Positions 45,532 to 55,237 of a stretch of 64,000 nucleotides of DNA are shown here, one piece after another. Origin of the DNA: Sphingomonas prati (GTDB lineage Bacteria; Pseudomonadota; Alphaproteobacteria; Sphingomonadales; Sphingomonadaceae). The position numbers and the translations under genes are program-made. Position 1 is the stretch's first letter. The number at the start of each line of letters is the position of its first letter. The DNA lies in the NCBI RefSeq assembly GCF_014643515.1, contig NZ_BMJP01000001.1:434001-498000 (forward strand), read 5' to 3'. The notes under the pieces were generated by a model, which had not been told where the DNA came from, ran no database searches, and saw only the letters and a list, made by a program, of their open reading frames with translations.

Positions 45532-47363
45532 GCTGCGAGTTCCTCGATCATCGCCTTAATCCGGTCGGTAACATCCTTGAGGTCCGCGTCGATCTCTTCC
45601 AGCGGCCGGGGCGCCTCGAACACGTAGAACTGCCGATTGAACGGCACCTCGAAGCCGACCTTGGTCTTGCTCTCGTCGATCCACGCATCCGGCGCGTGCG
45701 GCAGCACCTCACGCTTGAAATAGGCGTCGACGTCCTCAGCCAGCGGCACATTCTCGGTATCGCGCAGCGCGCTGTCCGCCTGCTGCTTGCCCTTGTTCTT
45801 GCCACGTTCGCCCAGGACGATCTTGCCTGCCGCGTCCCGCAACGTCCGCTCTACGGTGATGGTGCGATAACCGAAGGCGCTGTTGGGGAAGAGGCGGGAG
45901 AGCGGCGCGCGCTTCACCTTGCCGCCCTGCGGTGCCTCCGGGGCCTTCTCGCCGGCCCAGACGATCTCGCGCGCCACTTCCTTGCCAGCGGCGTCGAGCA
46001 CGGTCGCAATCTCCGCCGCTTCCGCGCGGCCGAACAGCTGGGTGATCTGCCGGATATGCGCCTCTCCCAGTTCCTTGCGCTTCGAGCCGAGCGACTTGCG
46101 CATCTTGCGCCAGAAGCCCGAGCCATCGATCAACTGCACCTGCCCCTTGCGGCCGGCCGGCTTCCGGTTCGAGACGATCCAGATATAGGTCGCGATGCCG
46201 GTATTGAAGAACATGTCGGTCGGCAGCGCGATGATGGCTTCGACCAGGTCGTTCTCCAACATGTAGCGCCGGATCTCGCTCTCGCCGCTGCCGGCGCCGC
46301 CAGTGAACAGTGGGGAGCCGTTGAGGACAATGCCGAAACGGCAGCCGCCCTCGGTCGCTGGCCGCATCTTCGCCAGCATGTGGAGCAGGAACAGCATCGA
46401 GCCGTCCGAGACGCGGGGCAGGCCGGGGCCGAAGCGCCCGTTGAAGCCCTGCTGCTCATGCTCGCGGCGGACTTCCTTCTCGACCTTCTTCCATTCGACG
46501 CCGAACGGCGGGTTGGCCAGCATATAGTCGAAGGTCTGGCCGGGGTGGCCATCCTCGGACAGCGTGTTGCCGAAGGCGATGTTGGACACGTTCTGCCCCT
46601 TGATGAGCATGTCCGCCTTGCAGATCGCGTAGGACTCCGGGTTAAGCTCCTGCCCCGAGATGGTCAGGCGCGCGCCGGGGTTGAGCTCCGCCAGATGCTC
46701 CTCGGCAACCGAGAGCATCCCGCCGGTGCCTGCGGTGGGATCGTAGATCGTCCGCACCACGCCGGGCTTGGAGAGCGCCGCGTCGTCCTCGACGAAGATC
46801 AGGTTGACCATCAGGTTGATCACCTCACGCGGGGTGAAGTGGTCGCCTGCGGTTTCGTTCGAGGCCTCGGCAAACTTGCGGATCAGCTCCTCGAACACCA
46901 GGCCCATCTGGCTGTTCGCCACCTTGTCCGGGTGCAGGTCGATCCCGGCGAACTTCTCGGTCACCAGGAACAGCAGCTTGGCGCGGGCGAGCTTGTCGAT
47001 CTGGTTGTGGAACTCGAACTTCTCGAAAATGTCCCGCACCTCCTCCGAGAAGCCCTGGACGTACGACGTCAGGTTCGCGGCGATATTGTCCGGGTCTCCC
47101 AGCAGCTTCTGGAGGTCCATCGGCGAGGTGTTGAAGAAGTGTGTGCCGGACTTACGTCGTAAAAAGTGCTCCGGGTCGAATCCAGCCTTCAACCGCTTCT
47201 CAAGTTCGGCCAGCACGTCCGCCTTGGTGGGCTCCAGGACGCAGTCGAGCCGCCGTAAGACCGTAAAGGGCAGGATCACCGAGCCGTAGTCGGCCGGCTT
47301 GTAATCGCCGCGCAGAAGGTCGGCCACAGACCAGATGAAAGCCGACAGCGCCTGATGGTTCAA
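45528..47363 (-). CDS. hsdM: Type I restriction-modification methyltransferase subunit
   Basis: An N6-adenine methyltransferase of about 611 residues. SAM-binding motif I is [10 protein letters not shown] and the catalytic motif is NPPFGVEW. The N-terminal helical domain ([37 protein letters not shown]) is typical. The family usually begins with M-N-H-x-A-L-S, which here matches a TTG at 47363 with AAGGAA six bases before it; in-frame starts up to 47441 exist but add unrelated residues. First gene of the five-gene hsd operon. Confidence 0.94.
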   Translation of the reverse strand: MNHQALSAFIWSVADLLRGDYKPADYGSVILPFTVLRRLDCVLEPTKADVLAELEKRLKAGFDPEHFLRRKSGTHFFNTSPMDLQKLLGDPDNIAANLTSYVQGFSEEVRDIFEKFEFHNQIDKLARAKLLFLVTEKFAGIDLHPDKVANSQMGLVFEELIRKFAEASNETAGDHFTPREVINLMVNLIFVEDDAALSKPGVVRTIYDPTAGTGGMLSVAEEHLAELNPGARLTISGQELNPESYAICKADMLIKGQNVSNIAFGNTLSEDGHPGQTFDYMLANPPFGVEWKKVEKEVRREHEQQGFNGRFGPGLPRVSDGSMLFLLHMLAKMRPATEGGCRFGIVLNGSPLFTGGAGSGESEIRRYMLENDLVEAIIALPTDMFFNTGIATYIWIVSNRKPAGRKGQVQLIDGSGFWRKMRKSLGSKRKELGEAHIRQITQLFGRAEAAEIATVLDAAGKEVAREIVWAGEKAPEAPQGGKVKRAPLSRLFPNSAFGYRTITVERTLRDAAGKIVLGERGKNKGKQQADSALRDTENVPLAEDVDAYFKREVLPHAPDAWIDESKTKVGFEVPFNRQFYVFEAPRPLEEIDADLKDVTDRIKAMIEELAA

Positions 47364-47897
47364 CAAACGTTCCTTCAAATTCCCAGGATCTCTATCACCG
47401 GCACGTTGCCGCCTGGCAACCCTGACCCGGCGCAAGTGCACGATAGCGAAAGCGGCCTTTTAGCTTACCGCCTCTCAACCAAAGCAAACGGCTATTCATG
47501 AAGATTTTTCGGCCGATCGCGCCAAGCCTTCTTCACCAGGCAATGCAGATCAGGCCCGCACCCTGCCGTCGAACGAACGGCTACTCATCGTCGATCGCCG
47601 CCTGATAGTGAACCGGCCGTTTCCCACCATTCGCATGCTCCAGCGGCCCCTGCCCCCCCTCACCTGAACGAACGGCGACTTACTTCGCCGGATCCCCCGA
47701 AAGAGGACAGGCCGCTGCCCACCACATTACCCATTCGACGGGTAAAGATAGGTAAGCGCTAACCCGCGCGCCGCTCTGGGCTACAGGAAATCCCAGCAAC
47801 ACAAAACCTAGTCGCAGCGGCCAGTGGGGCTGAGGGTGGGGAGGCGCGACAGCAAACCACAGAACCCTCTGTTAAATAGACGGTTTTCTAGGACAGC
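47364..47897. other. 534-bp gap between hsdM and tRNA, with short repeats
   Basis: No gene is seen. Related short motifs recur: AAACGGCTATTCAT (47486), AACGAACGGCTACTCAT (47573), CTGAACGAACGGCGACTTACT (47664), and a further copy at 39127. A lower-GC stretch near 47720-47890 leads to the right attachment repeat. The hsdM promoter must lie at the left of this gap. Confidence 0.45.
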
Positions 47898-47911
47898 TGG
47901 CGGAGACGGAG
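47898..47911. repeat. Right attachment repeat, within tRNA-Ser(GCU) 3' end
   Basis: TGGCGGAGACGGAG matches 23351-23364 exactly and, read on the minus strand, is the last 14 bases of the tRNA gene including CCA. Integration here keeps the tRNA intact. Confidence 0.85.
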
Positions 47912-47990
47912 GGATTCGAACCCTCGGAACGAGTAAACCCCGCTCGGCGGTTTAGCAAACCGCTGGTTTCAGCCACTCACCCACGTCTCC
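47898..47990 (-). tRNA. tRNA-Ser (anticodon GCU)
   Basis: Acceptor GGAGACG pairs with CGTCTCC, with discriminator G and encoded CCA. The anticodon loop TTGCTAA has stem GCGGT/ACCGC. A long variable arm (class II) and T-arm GAGGGTTCGAATCCCTC are present. Reads AGC/AGU codons. It is the insertion site of the island to its left. Confidence 0.95.
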
Positions 47991-48151
47991 GGGTCGGCAA
48001 GCGGCGGCTATAGCCAGTGTCCTGCGGCGGATCAACAGGTCGTACGCGAATGGGCATGATTCATCGAAAATCGCCCGATGTTCATTGCGGGGACAGCCAT
48101 ATTGCGCCTTAGATACCGCAACACAGACCGGATGCCCCGGGGGAGCGCGCG

Positions 48152-48976
48152 ATGACGATGTTGGCCAAGATGATGCGTGCGGCGATGGTTGGGCTGGCGG
48201 TGCTGCCGGTCGCCCTGCCGACGGCCGGCATCGCCGCGCAGATCCGCACGGTCGATCCGTCCGCCCCGTCCGTCGCCGGATCGCGCGGTACGCCGCGGAC
48301 GACAGCGCCCGCCCCGCGCGCCGAAGTCGCGGATTACGGCAGCGAAACCGTCCCCACGTCCGACTCCGCGCAGGTCGAGGATACCGTCCCGCTCCGCACC
48401 ACCACCACGAGCGGGGACACCAGCGGGTCGGGCCGACCGCAGGGCCCGGTCGACGCCGCGATCGCCGGCGAGGCATCCAAGACCGACCCGACCAGCGTGT
48501 ACCAGGACGACGACATCCTGGGTGCAGCCGAGGGCGTGTTCGGCCGCGGTGCAGAGGGCCTCGCCAAGGCGATCGAGAGCGTGCTGCGCAAGCAGGGCCG
48601 CCCCAACGCCTATATCGCCGGGCGCGAGGTCGGCGGCGCGTTCGTCGTCGGGCTGCGTTACGGATCGGGCACGATGCACCACAAGATCGAGGGCGATCGC
48701 CCGGTCTACTGGACGGGGCCGTCGCTCGGCATCGACTTCGGCGGTAGCGGCGCCAAGACCTTCGTGCTGGTCTACAACCTCTACGACAGCCAGGAACTCT
48801 ACAAGCGCTTCCCCGCGGTGGAGGGCCAGGCCTATCTCGTCGGCGGGTTCAACATCAGCTACCTGCGCCGCGGCGACGTCGTGCTGATCCCGATCCGGCT
48901 GGGCGTCGGCTGGCGGCTGGGCGCGAACGTCGGCTACATGAAGTTCAGCGAGAAGGCGAAGGTCCTGCCGTTCTGA
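48152..48976 (+). CDS. eipA: EipA-family (DUF1134) envelope protein
   Basis: A periplasmic protein of 274 residues. A signal peptide (MVGLAVLPVALPTAGIAAQ) is followed by a disordered Ser/Thr/Pro-rich stretch, then the DUF1134 domain: GAAEGVFGRGAEGLAKAIES, GRPNAYIAGREVGGAFVVGL, YWTGPSLGIDFGG, KTFVLVYNLYDSQELYKRFP. EipA is needed for envelope integrity in Brucella; its role in sphingomonads is inferred from that. GGGGGAGC precedes the ATG. Stand-alone gene, followed by a stem-loop. Confidence 0.85.
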   Translation: MTMLAKMMRAAMVGLAVLPVALPTAGIAAQIRTVDPSAPSVAGSRGTPRTTAPAPRAEVADYGSETVPTSDSAQVEDTVPLRTTTTSGDTSGSGRPQGPVDAAIAGEASKTDPTSVYQDDDILGAAEGVFGRGAEGLAKAIESVLRKQGRPNAYIAGREVGGAFVVGLRYGSGTMHHKIEGDRPVYWTGPSLGIDFGGSGAKTFVLVYNLYDSQELYKRFPAVEGQAYLVGGFNISYLRRGDVVLIPIRLGVGWRLGANVGYMKFSEKAKVLPF

Positions 48977-49017
48977 GGCTTGCCGCCCGACGGCGCGGGT
49001 CGGCGTAGCGTCCCGTT

Positions 49018-49051
49018 AATCGTCATCCTCGCGTAGGCCGGGATGACGATT
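49018..49051 (+). terminator. Stem-loop after eipA
   Basis: AATCGTCATCC (49018-49028) and GGATGACGATT (49041-49051) form a perfect 11-bp stem with a 12-base loop, between the convergent eipA and dihydroorotase genes. It could end transcription in both directions. Confidence 0.55.
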
Positions 49052-49109
49052 GGGTCTGCACCGACCTACCGAGCAACTGTTCGTCGCGCGGTAGGCCGCG
49101 AAACAAGCC

Positions 49110-50441
49110 TCACCCCTGCGGCGCGATCGTCCCTTCGAACCGGATCGGCCGGCCCGTCGCGCGCTCCGCCAGCTGCCCGTCCCACATCACGCGCTCGCCG
49201 CGGACGATCGTGCCGACCGGCTTGCCCGTCAGTTCCATGCCCGTGTAGGGCGACCAGCCGCAACGCGACGCCAGCCAGTCCTCGGTCACGGTCCAGCGCG
49301 CCTGCGGGTCGACGATCGAGAAGTCCGCGTCGTAACCGACCGCGATCCGCCCCTTGCCGACGATGCCGAAGATCCGCTGCGGCCCGGCACTGGTCAGCTC
49401 GACCAGCCGCTGCATCGTCAGGCGGCCCGCCGCGACATGGTCCAGCATCAGCGGCAGCAGAGTCTGCACGCCCGGCATGCCGGACGGCGACTGCGGATAG
49501 GGCAGCGCCTTTTCGGCCAGCGTATGCGGCGCATGGTCAGAACCAAGCACGTCGACCACGCCCTGCTCCAGCCAGTGCCACAACCCGTCGCGGTGCGCAC
49601 CCGAGCGGATCGGCGGGTTCATCTGCGCGAAGGTGCCAAGCCGCGGATAGGCCTCCTCCCCCGCCAGCGTCAGGTGCTGCGGCGTCGTCTCGCACGTCAC
49701 CAGATCCTTGTGCGCGCTCAGATATTCCAGTTCCGCGGGCGTCGTGATGTGCAGCACGTGGATCCGCCGCCCAGCCGCACGGGCCAGCGCCACGATCCGC
49801 TTCACCGCGATCATCGCGCTCTCGTCGTCGCGCCAGACCGGGTGCGACGCGGGATCGCCGGGCACCCGCTCGTCGAGCCGCGCCTGCATCCGCGCCTCGT
49901 CCTCCGCATGGATCGCGACGCGGCGCTTGCCCGACGCCAGCACCGCCGCCAGCCGCGCATCCTCCGACACCAGCAGGTCGCCGGTCGATGCGCCCATGAA
50001 GATCTTGACCCCCGCCGTGCCGGGCATCCGCTCCAGCTCGGCCAGTTCCGCCGCATTCGCGTTGGTCGCGCCGACGTAGAACGCATGGTCGCACCACATC
50101 CGGTCGCGCGCCAGGTCGAGCTTCTGCTGGATCGCGGCCGCGCTGTCGGTGTTCGGCTTCGTGTTCGGCATCTCGAACACCGCGGTTACGCCGCCCAGCA
50201 CGGCCGCGCGGCTGCCGCTTTCGAGATCCTCCTTCGCGACGAGGCCGGGTTCGCGGAAATGGACCTGGCTGTCGATCACGCCAGGCAGGATGGTCAGGCC
50301 GGTGCAGTCGATCACCGTGCCCGCGTCGCCGTCGACGCCAATTGCCGCGATCCGGCCGTCCTGCACCGCGACGCTCGTCTCGGCCGGGCCGCCGGGCGTC
50401 CAGACCGTGCCGCCGCGCAGGATCATGTCGTAATGGGCCAT
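49110..50441 (-). CDS. pyrC: Dihydroorotase
   Basis: A 443-residue amidohydrolase of pyrimidine synthesis, interconverting carbamoyl-aspartate and dihydroorotate. Motifs: PGVIDSQVHFREPG, where the first His of the usual H-x-H is Gln, a variant known in one dihydroorotase branch; GVKIFMGASTGDL with the Lys that is carboxylated; VAIHAEDE; IHVLHITTPAE; VLGSDHAPH. The variant raises the option of an allantoinase or other cyclic amidohydrolase, but overall sequence fits the dihydroorotase. Divergent from the ygfZ-like gene. Confidence 0.88.
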   Translation of the reverse strand: MAHYDMILRGGTVWTPGGPAETSVAVQDGRIAAIGVDGDAGTVIDCTGLTILPGVIDSQVHFREPGLVAKEDLESGSRAAVLGGVTAVFEMPNTKPNTDSAAAIQQKLDLARDRMWCDHAFYVGATNANAAELAELERMPGTAGVKIFMGASTGDLLVSEDARLAAVLASGKRRVAIHAEDEARMQARLDERVPGDPASHPVWRDDESAMIAVKRIVALARAAGRRIHVLHITTPAELEYLSAHKDLVTCETTPQHLTLAGEEAYPRLGTFAQMNPPIRSGAHRDGLWHWLEQGVVDVLGSDHAPHTLAEKALPYPQSPSGMPGVQTLLPLMLDHVAAGRLTMQRLVELTSAGPQRIFGIVGKGRIAVGYDADFSIVDPQARWTVTEDWLASRCGWSPYTGMELTGKPVGTIVRGERVMWDGQLAERATGRPIRFEGTIAPQG

Positions 50442-50509
50442 GGTGTGGTCTCCTCGGGCGGTGCGCGATGCGGGTTACAAATGCCGTGCTCGCGCCTTAC
50501 CTGTTCGGG

Positions 50510-51211
50510 ATGGATCCTACCACCTTGTCCGACCGCGCCGTTATCCACCTGTCCGGTACCGACGTCCGCGGGTTCCTCCAGGGGCTTGTGACGGGCGACG
50601 TCATGGGACCGCTGCCGGTCTGGGTCGGCCTGCTGACCCCGCAGGGCAAGGCGCTGTTCGATTTCATGGTCTGGGCGGACGGCGACGACCTGCTGCTCGA
50701 TGTCGAGGCGGACCAAGCCGACGCGCTAGTCCGGCGGTTGTCGCTCTACCGCCTGCGCCGGCCGATCACGATTGGGCGGGACGAAGGGCTGGCCGTGCAT
50801 TGGGCTCTGGATGGGGATGCGGGCGTGCCCGATCCGCGGTTGGCTGCGCTCGGCCACCGCTGGATCGCGCCGCCGACGGCACCCGCGACAGGCTGGCTGG
50901 CGCACCGCCTGTCGCTCGGCGTGACGGAGGGAATCGCAGAACTCGGCAGCGACCGGACGCTCTGGCTGGAGGCCAATGCCCGCGAGCTGAACGGGGTAAG
51001 CTTCGTCAAGGGCTGCTATGTTGGGCAGGAGAATACCGCCCGGATGCATCACCGAAGCAAGGTGAACCGGCGACTGCTGGTGGAACGGCGCGACGCGAAG
51101 CCGGCGGATGCTCGGGCTTGGTATCCAGAGCTTGGTTTGGCCGTGATGCACCGGCGGGTCGAGGGGTTGCCGGAGGGGGCGTTGCCGGAGTGGGTATTGG
51201 CGGAAGAGTAA
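50510..51211 (+). CDS. ygfZ: YgfZ/GcvT-like folate-binding protein
   Basis: A protein of 233 residues with the signature KGCYVGQE, conserved in YgfZ/IBA57 proteins that help build or repair iron-sulphur enzymes with tetrahydrofolate. The start MDPTTLSDRAVIHLSGTDVR aligns with the family; the ATG at 50468 would add 14 residues. The N-terminal GFLQGLVTGDV is also typical. A likely client in the same window is the iron-sulphur enzyme aconitase, though the genes are not in one operon. Confidence 0.88.
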   Translation: MDPTTLSDRAVIHLSGTDVRGFLQGLVTGDVMGPLPVWVGLLTPQGKALFDFMVWADGDDLLLDVEADQADALVRRLSLYRLRRPITIGRDEGLAVHWALDGDAGVPDPRLAALGHRWIAPPTAPATGWLAHRLSLGVTEGIAELGSDRTLWLEANARELNGVSFVKGCYVGQENTARMHHRSKVNRRLLVERRDAKPADARAWYPELGLAVMHRRVEGLPEGALPEWVLAEE

Positions 51212-51284
51212 TATCTCTTCGCTGGTCGGCATCACCGTTGTTCGAGGCGCAAGCGGCTTGAGGCGGGCTTCGGTCTACCCAAAA

Positions 51285-51308
51285 CCCCTCTCCTCGAAGG
51301 GGAGAGGG
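51285..51308. repeat. Short palindrome, CCCTCTCC/GGAGAGGG
   Basis: CCCTCTCC and GGAGAGGG form an 8-bp stem. It is one of two similar G/C palindromes within 95 bp; such units are common between sphingomonad genes. Confidence 0.6.
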
Positions 51309-51358
51309 AGCCTGCTGCGCCGGTGACGCGCTCGTTCTTTCATGACGAACAGAAAGTC

Positions 51359-51378
51359 CTCTCCCCCTTGGGGAGAGG
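51359..51378. repeat. Short palindrome, CTCTCCCC/GGGGAGAG
   Basis: Second copy of the 51285-type palindrome, in slightly different form, followed by a further GGGAGAGGGGG. Confidence 0.6.
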
Positions 51379-51597
51379 GTTGGGAGAGGGGGAGTGGCTT
51401 GGCCGAACCGATCCCCGGCGAAACGCCGAGGTCATCAACCGCATCACACGCCTTTCGTCTGGATCCCATCAGAAGACGAAGACGCGGACGGCTTACGGGC
51501 ACCCGTCCAAATAAGACCGACTAGTCGGAGGTCGAGCGGCCGCGCGCAGCCTGAAGTAATGCCGGGCAGAGGACGCTATGTTTTTCTAACAAGAAAC

Positions 51598-51659
51598 CCG
51601 TTGGTTCGAGCCTGTCGAGAATCTCGTGCGGAGTTCTCGAAAGGCTCGAACCAAACGGG
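51598..51659. repeat. Long imperfect palindrome with TTCGAGCC arms
   Basis: Left arm CCCGTTGGTTCGAGCCTGTC plus GAGAA, right arm TTCTCGAAAGGCTCGAACCA plus AACGGG, about 25 bp each with an 11-base loop. A half-unit with the same arm occurs at 56020-56046, so it is a dispersed repeat. Confidence 0.7.
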
Positions 51660-51738
51660 CAGCGGTCCGGTCAATCGTAAGGAGTTAAATGGAAGCTCCG
51701 GACTTCAAGTCAGCGGGCCGCAGGCCCACCGCCTCAAA

Positions 51739-51843
51739 TCAATCCTTCATCCCGATCGCGGTCCCCAACGGCACGATCTTCTTGTCCGCTTCCTTCTTCG
51801 GTTTGCGGACTTCCTTGTTGCTCTTCTTCTGACCCTTGGCCAT
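51739..51843 (-). CDS. Small Lys-rich conserved protein
   Basis: A 34-residue protein starting MAKGQKKSNKEVRKPKKEAD, highly basic. Near-identical small proteins are widespread in sphingomonads with unknown role. AAGGAA precedes the ATG. Downstream of the 74-residue gene on the same strand with a 16-bp gap, so probably one transcript. Confidence 0.7.
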   Translation of the reverse strand: MAKGQKKSNKEVRKPKKEADKKIVPLGTAIGMKD

Positions 51844-51859
51844 TTCGATGTTCCTTGGT

Positions 51860-52084
51860 TCAGCGCTGGCGGAGTGCGCTGGCGGCGGCGGCGCGCTTGG
51901 CGGCTTCGACGCGGGCGGGGACGCGCTCGGCGGCGCGCGCTTCGGCTTCGCCGACATTGGCGACGAGCTTGCGATAGATGCTGTAGGCGCGGCGATGGAA
52001 GGCGCGGTCGCGCTCGCTGGTCGCGGCTTCGGCAGCGGCCAGGCTCTCGGCGGCTTTCGCGCTATAATCTTCGACGGTGCTCAT
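51860..52084 (-). CDS. Small helical protein of unknown function
   Basis: A 74-residue, Ala/Glu/Arg-rich protein (SAKAAESLAAAEAATSERDR, AYSIYRKLVANVGEAEARAA) predicted to be one or two long helices. AGGAGC lies 6 bases before the ATG. No family recognised. Pairs with the 34-residue gene downstream. Confidence 0.65.
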   Translation of the reverse strand: MSTVEDYSAKAAESLAAAEAATSERDRAFHRRAYSIYRKLVANVGEAEARAAERVPARVEAAKRAAAASALRQR

Positions 52085-52123
52085 GGCGCTGCTCCTGATT
52101 CAAGCGGGAGCACGAACCGTCTC

Positions 52124-52264
52124 TCAGTCGCCGGATGCTTGCTTTGACACTGCGACGATAGCCGGAGCGTAGCGCATGACGTCCCGGCTGGCGAGGGGGT
52201 AGTTGTTACGGACTATGAGCGGATTTGTTCCGTCGCTGAGAAACACTCCCAAGCCTGCGGGCAT
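52124..52264 (-). CDS. Doubtful 46-residue protein downstream of acnA
   Basis: Starts MPAGLGVFLSDGTNPLIVRN and ends SKQASGD. A GGGCAGGG lies before the ATG. The sequence is protein-like but short, and the frame is open into the aconitase gene, so it may be chance. Confidence 0.25.
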   Translation of the reverse strand: MPAGLGVFLSDGTNPLIVRNNYPLASRDVMRYAPAIVAVSKQASGD

Positions 52265-52299
52265 GAGGCACCCTGCCCCACGCCCGCCGCCGTCTGTTC

Positions 52300-54996
52300 T
52301 TAAGCCGCCAGCTTCCGCAGCACATACTGCAGGATGCCGCCGTTCAGGAAATACTCGAGCTCGTTGACCGTATCGATCCGGCAACGCGCCTCGAACGTCG
52401 AGGTGCGGCCGTCCGCATGCCCGACCGTCACGGTCACCTGCTGACGCGGGCGCAGGCCGGCGACGTTCTCGACCGAGAAGGTCTCCGTCCCGTCGAAGCC
52501 GAGCGTCTCGCGGCTCTCGCCGACCGCGAACTGCAGCGGAAGGATGCCCATGCCGACCAGGTTCGACCGATGGATCCGCTCGAAGCTCTCGGCAATGACC
52601 ATCCGCACGCCAAGCAGCATCGTGCCCTTCGCCGCCCAGTCGCGCGACGAACCGGTGCCATACTCCTTGCCGGCCAGCACGACCAACGGCGTGCCGTCTT
52701 CCTTGTAACGCATCGCGGCGTCGTAGATCGCCATCGTCTCGCCGGTCGGGATGTAGCGCGTGACACCGCCCTCGATCCCCGGCGTCATCTGGTTCTTGAT
52801 GCGGATGTTGGCGAACGTGCCGCGCATCATGACCTGGTGGTTGCCGCGCCGCGCGCCGTAGCTGTTGAAGTCGCCGCGGCTGACCTGATGCTCCGACAGA
52901 TACTTGCCGGCGGGGCTGTCCGCCTTGATTGATCCGGCCGGGCTGATGTGGTCGGTCGTGATGCTGTCGGCGAAGATCGCCAGCGGACGCGCCTCGACGA
53001 TGTCGGCGACCGGTGCCGGCGTCATCGACAGGCCTTCGAAATAAGGCGGGTTCTGGACATAGGTCGAGCCGGCGGCCCAGCTGTAGGTGTCCGACCCTTC
53101 GACCGCGATCCCCTGCCAATGGCGGTCGCCCAGGAACACGTTGGCATAGCGCGAACGGTACATGCCGCTGTCGATGTGCGACGTCACCATGTCGGTGATT
53201 TCCTGGTTGGTCGGCCACACGTCGCGCAGGTACACGTCCTGCCCGTCGCGACCCTGGCCGAGCGGCGTCGTGGTGATGTCCTCGCGGACCGTGCCCTTCA
53301 GCGCGTAGGCGACAACCAGCGGCGGCGATGCCAGGAAGTTGGCGCGCACGTCGGGCGACACGCGCCCTTCGAAGTTGCGGTTGCCCGACAGCACGGACGC
53401 CGCGACCAGATCATTGTCGTGGATCGCCTTCGACACCGGCGCCGGCAACGGCCCCGAATTGCCGATGCAGGTGGTGCAGCCATAGCCGACCAGGTTGAAC
53501 CCGAGCGCGTCGAGATCGGCGCTGAGCCCAGCCTTGTCGAGATAGTCGGTGACGACCTGGGAACCGGGGGCGAGCGAGGTCTTGACCCACGGCTTCGGCA
53601 TCAGGCCGAGCGCGTTCGCCTTGCGCGCGACCAGACCGGCCGCGATCAGGACGTTCGGGTTCGACGTGTTGGTGCAGCTGGTGATCGCCGCAATCACGAC
53701 GTCGCCGTGGCCCAGGTCATGCGCGGCGCGGTCACCATCTGCATCGACGGGGACGCGGACGTCGCTGTCACCCGACTTCTTGTAGCCGTTGAGCAGTTCG
53801 CCGTTAAAATTCTCGTCCACCGCATCGAGCAGCACGCGGTCCTGCGGACGCTTCGGCCCCGCCAGCGACGGCAGCACGCCGGACATGTCGAGTTCCAGCG
53901 TGTCGGTGAAGATCGGATCGGGCGCCGCCGCATCGCGCCAGAAACCCTGCGCCTTGGCATAGGCCTCGACCAGCGCGATCTGGTCGTCCTCGCGGCCCGT
54001 CAGGCGGAGATAGGTGAGCGTCGCATCGTCGACCGGGAAGAAGCCGCAGGTGGCGCCATATTCCGGCGCCATGTTGGCGATCGTCGCACGATCGGCGAGG
54101 CTGAGCGCATCGAGCCCCTCGCCGTAGAATTCGACGAAGCGGCCGACCACGCCCTTGGCGCGCAGCATCTGCGTCACGGTCAGCACCAGGTCGGTCGCGG
54201 TGATGCCCTCGGCCAGCGTGCCGGTCAGCTTGAACCCGACGACTTCGGGGATCAGCATCGACACCGGCTGCCCCAGCATCGCGGCCTCCGCCTCGATCCC
54301 GCCGACGCCCCAGCCGAGCACGCCCAGGCCGTTGACCATCGTCGTGTGGCTGTCCGTGCCGACCAGCGTGTCGGGATAGGCGACGGTCTCGCCATTCGCG
54401 TCGACCGAGGTCCAGACGGTCTGCGCGAGGTTCTCCAGGTTCACCTGGTGGCAGATGCCGGTACCGGGCGGCACGACCTTGAAATTGTCGAGCGCCATCG
54501 AACCCCAGCGGAGGAATTCATAACGCTCGATGTTGCGCTGATATTCCAGCTCGACATTCTGCTCGGCGGCCTTGGGTGTGCCGAATTCGTCGACCATGAC
54601 CGAGTGATCGATCACAAGGTGGACGGGCACCTGCGGGTTGATCTTCTGCGCGTCGCCGCCCAGCGCGTTCATCGCATCGCGCATCGCGGCCAGATCGACG
54701 ACGCAGGGGACGCCCGTGAAATCCTGCATCAGCACGCGCGCCGGGCGATACTGGATCTCGCGCTCCGACGTCTTGTTGGTCAGCCACTGGACCATCGCCT
54801 TCAGGTCGTCGATCGTGACGGTCTTGCCGTCCTCGAACCGCAGCAGGTTTTCCAGCAGGACCTTCATCGAGAATGGCAGGCGCGACACGTCGCCCAGTTT
54901 CTCCGCCGCCTTCGGGATCGAATAATAGGAGACGGTCTTGCCGCCGACCTCCAGCGTGGTGCGCGTGCCGAGCGTGTCCTGGCCGATGGCGGTCAT
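52300..54996 (-). CDS. acnA: Aconitate hydratase A
   Basis: An 898-residue TCA-cycle enzyme that converts citrate to isocitrate. The [4Fe-4S] ligands are visible: Cys in [11 protein letters not shown] and the two in [13 protein letters not shown]. Other motifs: [36 protein letters not shown]-type region, [11 protein letters not shown] in the swivel domain, and [19 protein letters not shown]. The length is that of the AcnA/IRP branch. Single gene, core metabolism. Confidence 0.97.
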   Translation of the reverse strand: MTAIGQDTLGTRTTLEVGGKTVSYYSIPKAAEKLGDVSRLPFSMKVLLENLLRFEDGKTVTIDDLKAMVQWLTNKTSEREIQYRPARVLMQDFTGVPCVVDLAAMRDAMNALGGDAQKINPQVPVHLVIDHSVMVDEFGTPKAAEQNVELEYQRNIERYEFLRWGSMALDNFKVVPPGTGICHQVNLENLAQTVWTSVDANGETVAYPDTLVGTDSHTTMVNGLGVLGWGVGGIEAEAAMLGQPVSMLIPEVVGFKLTGTLAEGITATDLVLTVTQMLRAKGVVGRFVEFYGEGLDALSLADRATIANMAPEYGATCGFFPVDDATLTYLRLTGREDDQIALVEAYAKAQGFWRDAAAPDPIFTDTLELDMSGVLPSLAGPKRPQDRVLLDAVDENFNGELLNGYKKSGDSDVRVPVDADGDRAAHDLGHGDVVIAAITSCTNTSNPNVLIAAGLVARKANALGLMPKPWVKTSLAPGSQVVTDYLDKAGLSADLDALGFNLVGYGCTTCIGNSGPLPAPVSKAIHDNDLVAASVLSGNRNFEGRVSPDVRANFLASPPLVVAYALKGTVREDITTTPLGQGRDGQDVYLRDVWPTNQEITDMVTSHIDSGMYRSRYANVFLGDRHWQGIAVEGSDTYSWAAGSTYVQNPPYFEGLSMTPAPVADIVEARPLAIFADSITTDHISPAGSIKADSPAGKYLSEHQVSRGDFNSYGARRGNHQVMMRGTFANIRIKNQMTPGIEGGVTRYIPTGETMAIYDAAMRYKEDGTPLVVLAGKEYGTGSSRDWAAKGTMLLGVRMVIAESFERIHRSNLVGMGILPLQFAVGESRETLGFDGTETFSVENVAGLRPRQQVTVTVGHADGRTSTFEARCRIDTVNELEYFLNGGILQYVLRKLAA

Positions 54997-55237
54997 GCAA
55001 GTATCCTTGATCTGCGACGTTTGAGGGGGCGCATAGCAAGGGGGGGGCGTTTGGGGAAGGGCGCGGGGCGCACTGGGTCAATGCGTCTTCCTCGCCACCC
55101 GCTCCGCGTACCGCCCCCGCCGCGGACAAAAGCGGAACCGATATCGCAACCGATCGCTCAATCGTAGTTCAGCGGCGGTTCAACGCGGATGTGCGAAGAA
55201 GTGCCCATCACACAGATAGAAGACGAACGGAGCGGAC

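Larger units (their letters stand above)
23351..47911. mobile_element. 24.6-kb integrative defence island in tRNA-Ser(GCU)
   Basis: The element is bounded by a 14-bp direct repeat identical to the 3' end of the tRNA-Ser(GCU) gene (23351-23364 and 47898-47911). A tyrosine integrase gene starts 142 bp inside the left repeat. Inside are an AlpA-type regulator, a HUH Rep-like gene, several toxin- or defence-type modules and a type I restriction-modification operon. Outside are the sugar locus on one side and core genes on the other. The intact tRNA lies at the end opposite the integrase. No conjugation genes are seen, so it is probably a mobilisable or satellite-type island. Confidence 0.85.
51212..51738. 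other. 527-bp repeat-rich gap after ygfZ
   Basis: No gene. It holds three palindromic repeat units listed separately (51285, 51359, 51598). Frames through these are products of the repeats. Confidence 0.55.

Noticed and set aside
45468-47162. 564-codon plus-strand frame opposite hsdM
   Set aside because: Leu/Arg/His-rich shadow; hsdM on the other strand has all motifs.
23351-47911. Integrative conjugative element
   Set aside because: No relaxase, coupling protein or type IV secretion genes are visible; the HUH protein is more Rep-like than relaxase-like.
52948-55167. 739-codon frame antisense to aconitase
   Set aside because: Shadow of acnA; no domain, Arg/His-rich composition.
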